29,554 nt of DNA from Candidatus Elusimicrobium euhamitermitis. Its GTDB lineage: Bacteria; Elusimicrobiota; Elusimicrobia; Elusimicrobiales; Elusimicrobiaceae. Below, in pieces: positions 23,545-29,554 of the stretch (its first letter is position 1; each line of letters opens with the position of its first letter). The position numbers and the translations under genes were made by a program. The notes below the pieces were generated by a model. The model was not told the origin of the DNA and did no database searches. It saw nothing but the letters and a program-made list of their open reading frames with translations. The stretch lies in contig JAIRUU010000048.1 in NCBI GenBank assembly GCA_031254225.1, positions 1 to 29,554 of the forward strand, written 5' to 3'.

Positions 23545-24528
23545 ATGGATATTCACGCCATCAGCCGCGAAGTACAGGAGCAAAACGTTTTTGTCGCGGA
23601 ACTTAAAAGATCAATAGCGAAAGTAATCGTCGGGCAGGACGACCTTGTTGAAAAAATTTTAACCGCTTTGCTCGCCGACGGGCATGTGTTGATTGAAGGC
23701 GTGCCCGGTCTTGCCAAAACTTTAACGGTAAAAACGCTGGCGGACTGTCTGACCGCCGCTTTTTCCAGAATTCAGTTCACTCCCGACCTTCTTCCCGCCG
23801 ATATTACCGGCACTTTGATTTTTAATCCGAAAGACGGCACCTTTTACCCCAAACAGGGTCCGGTTTTCGCCCACCTGGTTTTGGCGGACGAAATAAACCG
23901 CGCGCCGGCCAAAGTGCAGAGCGCGCTGCTTGAAGCCATGCAGGAGCGCCAGGTTACCATCGGCGACAAAACATACCGCCTGCCCACTCCTTTTATGGTG
24001 CTTGCAACCCAAAATCCCGTTGAACACGAAGGCACCTACCCTCTGCCCGAAGCGCAGGTGGACAGGTTTATGCTCAAAATAAAAGTCAATTATCCGTCCC
24101 GCGAAGAAGAAAAAGAAATTTTAAAACGCATGAGCGGCGCGGTGCCGCCCAAAGTGCGCGAGATTACCACGCTTGAGGCGCTGCTTAAAGCCCGCGCCGT
24201 CGCGGACAGTATTTATATTGACGAGAAAATTAAAAATTATATCATTGAAATAGTTTTTGCCACGCGATATCCCAAAGAATATAATTTAAAAAATCTTGAC
24301 ACTCTTATCAGCTACGGCGCCAGCCCGCGCGCCAGCATTTATCTGGCAAAGGCCGCAAAATCCGTCGCGTTCATGAACGGCCGCGGTTACGTGGTGCCTG
24401 AGGATATTAAAGCCATAGGGCCCGACGTGCTGCGCCACCGCCTGCTGCTTTCCTACGAGGCCGAGGCGGAAAATATAACCGCGGACAATATTATCAAACA
24501 AATATTTGACACGGTAGACGTCCCGTAA
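23545..24528 (+). CDS. moxR: MoxR-family AAA+ ATPase
   Basis: 327-residue cytoplasmic ATPase. Walker A is GVPGLAKT (52-59, K58), Walker B is LVLADEIN (D116, E117), and the sensor region is ATQNPVEHEGTYPLPEAQ with the arginine finger segment VDRFM. Walker A with Ala-Lys-Thr instead of Gly-Lys-Thr is typical for MoxR. MoxR proteins act as chaperone-like ATPases for VWA-domain partners, and such partners (BatA, BatB) follow here. AGGGAGGGG lies 5 nt before ATG 23545. It is the first gene of the Bat operon. Confidence 0.95.
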   Translation: MDIHAISREVQEQNVFVAELKRSIAKVIVGQDDLVEKILTALLADGHVLIEGVPGLAKTLTVKTLADCLTAAFSRIQFTPDLLPADITGTLIFNPKDGTFYPKQGPVFAHLVLADEINRAPAKVQSALLEAMQERQVTIGDKTYRLPTPFMVLATQNPVEHEGTYPLPEAQVDRFMLKIKVNYPSREEEKEILKRMSGAVPPKVREITTLEALLKARAVADSIYIDEKIKNYIIEIVFATRYPKEYNLKNLDTLISYGASPRASIYLAKAAKSVAFMNGRGYVVPEDIKAIGPDVLRHRLLLSYEAEAENITADNIIKQIFDTVDVP

Positions 24529-24534
24529 TATTTT

Positions 24535-25395
24535 ATGGATACCGCAGAGCTTCTTAACAAAGTGCGCCGCATTGAGATACAAACCGGCCGTCTTGTGACG
24601 GAAACTTTTGCCGGGGAGTATCAGAGCGTGTTTAAAGGCCAGGGCATGGAATTTGCAGAAGTGCGCGAATACGTGCCAGGGGACGACGTGCGTTCCATTG
24701 ACTGGAACGTTTCCGCCCGCACGGGCAAAACTTATATCAAGAAATTTTTAGAAGAAAGGGAGCTCACGCTGGTCATAGCGTGCGACGTTTCCGCTTCCGG
24801 CAACTTCGGCAGCACGGGCAAGTTAAAGAGGGAAGCGGCGGCGGAGCTGGCCGCGCTTTTTGCTTTCTCCGCGCTGACTAACCATGATAAAGTCGGACTC
24901 CTTTTATTCTCGGACAAAATAGAACTTTTTATCCCGCCCAAAAAAGGCAGAACTCATATTCTGCGCATGGTGCGCGAGCTGCTGGCTCTTAAGCCGGAAG
25001 GCAAAAAAACAGATATTTCCCTCGCGCTTAACACTTTAAATAAAGTTATAAGGCGGCAGGGGATTTTGGTTTTAATTTCTGATTTTATAGATTCAGATTT
25101 TGAGAAGCCTTTCAAACTTTCCAAACGTAAATTTGACCTTATTCCCGTCCTGGTGCGGGATCCGCTGGAAATAAACGCGCCGTCCCTGCCGCTTATGATT
25201 AACGCGCGTGACCCTGAGACGGGGGAGGAAGCGTTTTTTAATATAAAAAACGCGCCGCGCCGCGCGGATACTACTAAGCTTGAAAAATTTTTTACGCAGT
25301 GCGGGCTTGATTACATTAAAACTTTTACGACGGAAGACAGCACGGACGCCGTTATAAAATTTTTCAAAACCAGGCAGCGGAGGTTCAGAAAATGA
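24535..25395 (+). CDS. DUF58 domain protein of the Bat operon
   Basis: 286-residue protein without a signal peptide or clear membrane helix. The DUF58 signature YVPGDDVRSIDWNVSARTGK lies near residues 44-63, followed by a VWA-like fold: VIACDVSASGNFG near 79-91 and LVLISDFID near 178-186. DUF58 proteins nearly always accompany MoxR in such operons. It begins 6 nt after the moxR stop with no good ribosome binding site, so coupled translation is likely, and overlaps the next gene by 4 nt. Confidence 0.9.
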   Translation: MDTAELLNKVRRIEIQTGRLVTETFAGEYQSVFKGQGMEFAEVREYVPGDDVRSIDWNVSARTGKTYIKKFLEERELTLVIACDVSASGNFGSTGKLKREAAAELAALFAFSALTNHDKVGLLLFSDKIELFIPPKKGRTHILRMVRELLALKPEGKKTDISLALNTLNKVIRRQGILVLISDFIDSDFEKPFKLSKRKFDLIPVLVRDPLEINAPSLPLMINARDPETGEEAFFNIKNAPRRADTTKLEKFFTQCGLDYIKTFTTEDSTDAVIKFFKTRQRRFRK

Positions 25396-26396
25396 AAATT
25401 TTTAAAATTTTCGTTTTTTTAATTTTCCTTGCCGCTTCCGCCGCCGCGCAGACCAGGCCCGCGCAAAGTCCTGTTGTTCCGCCGGCGCAAACCGCGCCCG
25501 CGGCTCAGCCGGCCGTTGCCGCGCCGCAGCCCGCCCCGGCGGAATTAAAAGGCGTTCCGCCGCAGCCAAAACTGGCGCAGCCGTTTACCATAACTTTCAA
25601 CGTGCCGCTGCCGGACGGCGTAAAAGCTAAGGAACTGGTTTATGACGCGGCCGCCATAAACGCAAAAGATTTTTCCGTCTTAACTTCCTATACCGAGCAA
25701 GCCGGCAACACGGCGGAATTTACTTTTCGCGCGGTGCCGTTTATCCTTGGCAAAACAAAATTTACCGCCGCGTGGAAACTGCCGGACGGCGGCGTTATAC
25801 AAGCGCATAGCGCGGAACTTGATATTGCCCGCGTTAACACCGGCATAAGAAGTTCGGATATCGTTGACATAAGAAAGCCTATTACGCCGGTTGACATATG
25901 GTTTATTATTTTAATTTTAACCGCCGCGGGTCTGATTGCCGCCGCCGTAATATGGTGGCTTATGGTAAGGACTAAAAAAGCCGAACTTGAAAGTCCTACG
26001 CCTCCGCCTGACAAGCGCCCGTCCGAGATTGTGGCGCGGGACAGGCTGGCAAAACTGTTGGCGTCTGATTTATGGGACAGGAAAGAGTATAACCTTTTTT
26101 ATATTGAATTAACGGATATTTTCCGCGCGTATCTGTACTCGCGCTTTAATATTTATACCGACCCGCAGACTTCGGCCGAACTTTTGCGCGCCATAAAAAA
26201 ATCCGACGCTAAAAATATTTATGACGAAGCGGTGCAATTTTTAAATTCCGCGGATTTGGTTAAATTCGCCGAGTCAATTCCTCTGATTGTGGACAGAGAC
26301 GAAGACGTTAAACTTTTAAACGCCATGATAGACGCCACCGCCGTAAAAGTTAAAGTCATGACGGTGGGAGAGGGGGAAGATGAGCATACTGCTTAA
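25392..26396 (+). CDS. Bat-operon membrane protein (DUF4381-like)
   Basis: 334-residue protein with a signal peptide (MKIFKIFVFLIFLAASAAA), a Pro/Ala/Gln-rich linker (about 20-55), a beta-rich extracytoplasmic domain to about 160, one membrane helix (VDIWFIILILTAAGLIAAAV, about 173-195) and a helical cytoplasmic tail (REYNLFYIELTDIFRAYL-like region near 230-250). This layout and position match the DUF4381/BatG-type protein of moxR-bat operons. The family match is from context and topology more than from motifs. It overlaps batA by 17 nt, with GGGAGAGGGGG inside its end serving as the batA ribosome binding site. Confidence 0.75.
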   Translation: MKIFKIFVFLIFLAASAAAQTRPAQSPVVPPAQTAPAAQPAVAAPQPAPAELKGVPPQPKLAQPFTITFNVPLPDGVKAKELVYDAAAINAKDFSVLTSYTEQAGNTAEFTFRAVPFILGKTKFTAAWKLPDGGVIQAHSAELDIARVNTGIRSSDIVDIRKPITPVDIWFIILILTAAGLIAAAVIWWLMVRTKKAELESPTPPPDKRPSEIVARDRLAKLLASDLWDRKEYNLFYIELTDIFRAYLYSRFNIYTDPQTSAELLRAIKKSDAKNIYDEAVQFLNSADLVKFAESIPLIVDRDEDVKLLNAMIDATAVKVKVMTVGEGEDEHTA

Positions 26397-27492
26397 AATA
26401 TTATATCTTTGCTCTTTTATCTTTGTCCTCCTGATGCTGGCCGTGCTGCTTACCAGGGATAAAACGGCGCGGAAATATTTGAAGAAAGCCGCTGGCGCGG
26501 CGTTTTTGGCAAGCGCGGCCGTGGGGTTATTTTACGTCTACGTTTATATATTTTTCAGGGATACTTTTTACGCAAATCCGTGGTATCTGTCCGCGCTTGC
26601 GCCGCTTGTTTTATTTTGGATAGGATACCCGCTGCTGTCCAGATTTGTAACGCCGGCGGTAAGTTATAATCTGGCCTACTCGCCGGCAAGAACTACTTAC
26701 GGCGTTTTGGCAAAATATTTTTCTTTTACGCTAATCTGCGCCGCTCTCGCGCTGGCTGTAATAGCGCTGGCGCGGCCGCGCAACGTTGAGTGCACCGTGC
26801 TGCCGCCGACGGAAGGCGTGGACATTATGCTTACGCTGGACGTTTCCAACAGCATGGGGACCGCGGATTTTACGCCAAACCGTCTTGCGGCCGCGAAAGA
26901 GGCGGCGGAAAATTTTATTCATAAGCGGGTGAGCGACCGCATAGGAGTTGTGGTTTTTGCGTCGGAGCCTATGCTGCAGAGCCCGCTTACGCTTGACTAT
27001 GACGCGCTGCTTGACTATCTTAATTCCGTGCGCGTAGGCATTGTCCGCGCGGACAGCACCGCCATAGGGGACGCAGTGGCGTTATCGTCAATGCATCTTG
27101 AAAACAGCAAGGCAAAAACAAAAATAATAATTTTGCTGACCGACGGCGAGAATAACGACGGCGCCATACCGCCGGCCGACGCGGCAAAAAGCGCGGCCGC
27201 GCTGGGCATAAAAATTTACGGGATAGCGGCGGTAGGCCGCCAGGACGTAAATTTTGACGGCGGGTCCCTGCGCGAAATAGCAGGAATTACCGGCGGCAAA
27301 TATTTCCGCGCTTACGATAACGCGGGGCTTGAAAATATTTATTCCGAAATTGACAAACTTGAAAAAACCGAATTTAAGAATCTTGCCATGGTTGATTATG
27401 ACGACGTGTACGAGCCTTTTTTGGTATTGGCGCTTATATTTTTATGCGTAGCTTTTGTGTTTGATAAATTAATTTTTATGAGGCTGCCCTGA
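26380..27492 (+). CDS. batA: BatA, membrane-anchored VWA protein
   Basis: 370-residue protein with hydrophobic segments near 5-22, 33-55, 65-85 and 110-128, a VWA domain, and a last helix near 345-362, the usual topology of BatA. The MIDAS motif DVSNS starts at D154, with threonine in ADSTAIGDA and aspartate in LTDGENNDG, so metal binding is expected. Bat proteins were named for aerotolerance in Bacteroides fragilis; a role in envelope stress or protein quality control is likely but not shown here. It overlaps batB by 1 nt (TGATG). Confidence 0.9.
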   Translation: MSILLKILYLCSFIFVLLMLAVLLTRDKTARKYLKKAAGAAFLASAAVGLFYVYVYIFFRDTFYANPWYLSALAPLVLFWIGYPLLSRFVTPAVSYNLAYSPARTTYGVLAKYFSFTLICAALALAVIALARPRNVECTVLPPTEGVDIMLTLDVSNSMGTADFTPNRLAAAKEAAENFIHKRVSDRIGVVVFASEPMLQSPLTLDYDALLDYLNSVRVGIVRADSTAIGDAVALSSMHLENSKAKTKIIILLTDGENNDGAIPPADAAKSAAALGIKIYGIAAVGRQDVNFDGGSLREIAGITGGKYFRAYDNAGLENIYSEIDKLEKTEFKNLAMVDYDDVYEPFLVLALIFLCVAFVFDKLIFMRLP

Positions 27493-28505
27493 TGAATTTA
27501 TTTAAGACGCCCTCCGTCTTTCTGATTTTCGCCGCCGTGGCGGCGGGTATAGCTTTTCTGTGGTATATCGGCGCGGCGCGGAAAAGGCGGCTGACGCGCG
27601 CGCTGTTTACAAAATCCGTGCTGGAGCAGATTAATTTGAATTTTTCCTCCGCGGGCGCAAAAGCCAAAAATATTTTATTCCTCGTCGGAACGGCTTTGTT
27701 TTTTATAGCTTTGGCCGGCCCGCAGTGGGGGCTTGAAGAGCGGAACGTTGAGACGGAGGCCTCGTACATTATTATAGCGGTGGACGTGTCGTCGTCAATG
27801 AAAGCGCGGGATTTGAAACCTGACAGAATGGAAAACGCGAAAAATATGTTAAAAATTCTTGCCGGCGGGTTTACGGACGAGCGCGTGGGCATAGTGGCTT
27901 TTACGTCTCAAGCTTACACGCAGTCTCCGGTTACGTCTGACGCGGAAGCCGTCAAATATTTTATAAATAATCTGCGCGCGGATATGCTGGCGGCAAAAGG
28001 GACTTCCCTTTACGCGGCGGTGCAGAGAAGCGCGGAAATGCTTGCGCGCTACCCGGGCAAAAAAGCTTTGATTTTACTGACGGACGGCGAGGACCATACG
28101 CCCGAGGAACTTGAAAACGCCGTAAAAACCGCTCGCGCGGCCAATATCTCGGTCATAGCCGTGGGCATAGGCACAACGGACGGGGAGCTGATACCAGAGA
28201 CGGTGGACAACACGGGCAAAGTAATTTCTTATAAGCAGGATAAAGACGGAAAGCCAGTTGTCAGCAAACTTGACGAGGCGAGTCTTAAACAACTTGCCGC
28301 CGGCACAGGCGGCGTTTATATAAAATATTCAAATTATCAGGCGGTGTCCGAGCAAATCACGCAGAGCCTGCAAAATCTGGATAAAGAAAAAAGGGATTTA
28401 AAAGCCCGCGCCGGTTATAAAAACCGGTACCAGATGCCGCTCGCGCTGGGTATAATTCTGGTGTTTTTAAGTTTGGCGATACCTCTAAAAAAGGTAAAAT
28501 TATGA
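27492..28505 (+). CDS. batB: BatB, membrane-anchored VWA protein
   Basis: 337-residue paralog of BatA. It has two N-terminal helices (7-27 and 56-74), then a VWA domain with MIDAS motif DVSSS at D98, threonine in AKGTSLYAA and LTDGEDHTPE, and a C-terminal helix (MPLALGIILVFLSLAIPL). The VWA domain would face the periplasm between the helices. It overlaps batA by 1 nt and batC by 4 nt. BatA and BatB are expected to form a complex with the other Bat proteins. Confidence 0.9.
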   Translation: MNLFKTPSVFLIFAAVAAGIAFLWYIGAARKRRLTRALFTKSVLEQINLNFSSAGAKAKNILFLVGTALFFIALAGPQWGLEERNVETEASYIIIAVDVSSSMKARDLKPDRMENAKNMLKILAGGFTDERVGIVAFTSQAYTQSPVTSDAEAVKYFINNLRADMLAAKGTSLYAAVQRSAEMLARYPGKKALILLTDGEDHTPEELENAVKTARAANISVIAVGIGTTDGELIPETVDNTGKVISYKQDKDGKPVVSKLDEASLKQLAAGTGGVYIKYSNYQAVSEQITQSLQNLDKEKRDLKARAGYKNRYQMPLALGIILVFLSLAIPLKKVKL

Positions 28506-29128
28506 GGAAAATATTATTTATTTCCGCCGCGATATTTTTTGCCGCGCAGGTTAACGCCGCGACGGTGAGCGACCTGCTTATCAAAGGCGGCCGCGCTTAT
28601 AAAAAAGAAAAATACGGCGAGGCTTTGCAATATTTTAAAGACGCGGCTTCCGCCGCGCCCGAAGACAACAGGCCGGCTTATAATACGGCTGCAGCGCTTT
28701 ATAAATTGAAAGATTACGGCGCGTCCGCCAAAATTTATGAAGATTTGGGCCAGAAAAATTGGAAAGAGCGGGAAGACAGCTATTTTAACGCGGGCAACGC
28801 GCAGTACCGCGCGGCAAATAAAGACGCGGCCAAACAAAATTACCGCACAGCGCTTCTGATGAACCCGGGCGATATTGAGGCCGCGCATAATTTGCAGATT
28901 CTGCTGTCAGAAAATCCTAAAGACAATAAGTCTGAAAATAAAGACAACAGCGATAAACAGGATAAAGACAATAAACAGGGCCAGGGAAGTAATGACAATC
29001 AAAACCAGATGTCAAAGTCCGACGCGCGGCGAATGATGCAAATGGCCAAAGAGCAGGAACGCAAAGACCGTTCGCGCTCGGAACAAAAATACGGCGAAGC
29101 CGGCGGCGGCGTGGAGAAAGACTGGTAG
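28502..29128 (+). CDS. batC: BatC, exported TPR protein
   Basis: 208-residue protein with a signal peptide (MRKILFISAAIFFAAQVNA, cleavage near residue 19-20). About three TPR repeats follow (KGGRAYKKEKYGEALQYFKD, AYNTAAALYKLKDYGASAKI, YFNAGNAQYRAANKDAAKQN). Residues about 138-168 are a low-complexity Asp/Asn/Lys/Gln stretch. The C-terminal DARRMMQMAKEQERKDRSR segment is typical of BatC-like proteins. It overlaps batB by 4 nt. The partner is expected to be BatA or BatB. Confidence 0.88.
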   Translation: MRKILFISAAIFFAAQVNAATVSDLLIKGGRAYKKEKYGEALQYFKDAASAAPEDNRPAYNTAAALYKLKDYGASAKIYEDLGQKNWKEREDSYFNAGNAQYRAANKDAAKQNYRTALLMNPGDIEAAHNLQILLSENPKDNKSENKDNSDKQDKDNKQGQGSNDNQNQMSKSDARRMMQMAKEQERKDRSRSEQKYGEAGGGVEKDW

Positions 29129-29145
29129 CGTAAAAAATTTCTGTC

Positions 29146-29209
29146 TTTCCCCTCGCCCCTTGCTTTTAGCCGCGCCGTAGCGCAGCAAAGGCGGGCGGGA
29201 GAGGGGAAA
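29146..29209. repeat. Long imperfect palindrome in the batC-batD gap
   Basis: The outer arms TTTCCCCTC-G-CCC (29146-29158) and GGG-A-GAGGGGAAA (29197-29209) pair with one G-A mismatch. Pairing continues inward with wobble pairs (29159-29167 with 29187-29195) and a short GC-rich inner stem, so almost the whole 64 nt folds into one hairpin. The CCCTC/GAGGG ends resemble the hairpin at 6710-6734. It may be a REP/MITE-like element or an RNA stability or attenuation structure inside the operon. No T run follows closely enough for a classic terminator. Confidence 0.6.
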
Positions 29210-29259
29210 TATTTTTCACAGAGGGATACAATCAAATTTTGAGGACGGAGTACAGTTTA

Positions 29260-29554
29260 ATGAGACTTAAAATTATTTTATTTTTTGCGGTTTTATTTGC
29301 CTGCGCCGGCGGTTTTGCGCAGGATATTATCAGCGCGCAGGTTGATAAAACCGTGGCGGAAGTTAATGATGAAATTTTGCTTACCGTAACGGTAAGCGGA
29401 ATATCCGCCGACGTTCTGTCCCCGCAACTGCCGTCAATGCCGAATTTCAGTTCTTATGAAGCGGGCTACAGCGCGTCAAGCGAGTTTGACGGCAAAGTTT
29501 ATGTAGTGAGCACGTCTTATTTGTACAGGCTTATACCGCGTTTTGCGGGCCGCG
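29260..29554 (+). CDS. batD: BatD, N-terminal part (runs off the right edge)
   Basis: Starts at ATG 29260 with GGACGGAG 9 nt upstream and stays open to the window end (about 98 codons). It has a signal peptide (MRLKIILFFAVLFACAGGFA, cleavage before Gln-Asp), then the BatD pattern AQVDKTVAEVNDEILLTVTVSG, LPSMPNFSSYEAGYS and YVVSTSYLYRLIPRFAG. BatD proteins are periplasmic beta-domain proteins with a C-terminal membrane helix, which is not visible here. It follows batC after a 131-nt gap that holds a palindrome. Confidence 0.88.
   Translation, partial: MRLKIILFFAVLFACAGGFAQDIISAQVDKTVAEVNDEILLTVTVSGISADVLSPQLPSMPNFSSYEAGYSASSEFDGKVYVVSTSYLYRLIPRFAGR

Overview
The window reads as the chromosome of a strictly anaerobic or fermentative Gram-negative bacterium. 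It is densely coded and mildly AT/GC balanced, with many 1-17 nt gene overlaps. Lipoprotein signals, LspA, an aerotolerance (Bat) operon and a ferredoxin-type membrane-bound [NiFe] hydrogenase are present. The combination fits a gut-type member of Elusimicrobiota, but that taxonomic guess rests on general resemblance only and was not tested by a search. No RNA genes, CRISPR arrays or complete insertion sequences were seen.

Layout. (1) 1-3835, minus strand: a four-gene unit, read right to left: a secreted DUF4424 plus SH3 protein, a sodium:solute symporter, thiamine pyrophosphokinase (thiN), and a membrane-anchored protein cut by the window edge. (2) 3911-11323, plus strand: ileS, lspA, a TPR lipoprotein, a P1B-like P-type ATPase with altered core motifs, queF, and a membrane-anchored protein with a PrcB-like C-terminal domain. 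Most junctions here are 4-nt overlaps. A strong bidirectional terminator at 11343-11378 separates this unit from the next gene. (3) 11389-12996, minus strand: a von Willebrand factor A lipoprotein of the YfbK/DUF3520 type. (4) 13093-23360, plus strand: an operon for a complex-I-like, group 4 [NiFe] hydrogenase. It encodes three antiporter-like subunits, NuoJ-, NuoK- and NuoA-like subunits, an inserted ORF6N-domain gene, then NuoB-, NuoC-, NuoD-, NuoH- and NuoI-like subunits and a HycI-type maturation protease. (5) 23545 to the end, plus strand: the moxR-DUF58-(DUF4381-like)-batA-batB-batC-batD operon, with batD running off the right edge.

How the genes work together. The large subunit keeps all four nickel-ligand cysteines and a C-terminal tail after its second CxxC motif, and a matching protease gene lies at the end of the operon. 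The complex is therefore predicted to be a true hydrogenase that couples ferredoxin oxidation and H2 formation to ion pumping. No NADH-input (NuoE/F/G) genes are present. LspA sits directly before a lipoprotein that it would process. MoxR and the Bat proteins are predicted to form an envelope-associated chaperone/VWA system. The symporter-thiN pair suggests thiamine uptake followed by conversion to thiamine diphosphate.

Most worth following: the complex-I-like hydrogenase with NuoA/J/K-type subunits and one degenerate antiporter subunit; the P-type ATPase that has lost TGE, HP and CPC residues but keeps DKTGT and GDGxND; the ORF6N gene inside the hydrogenase operon; and the hairpin that would hide the lspA ribosome binding site.
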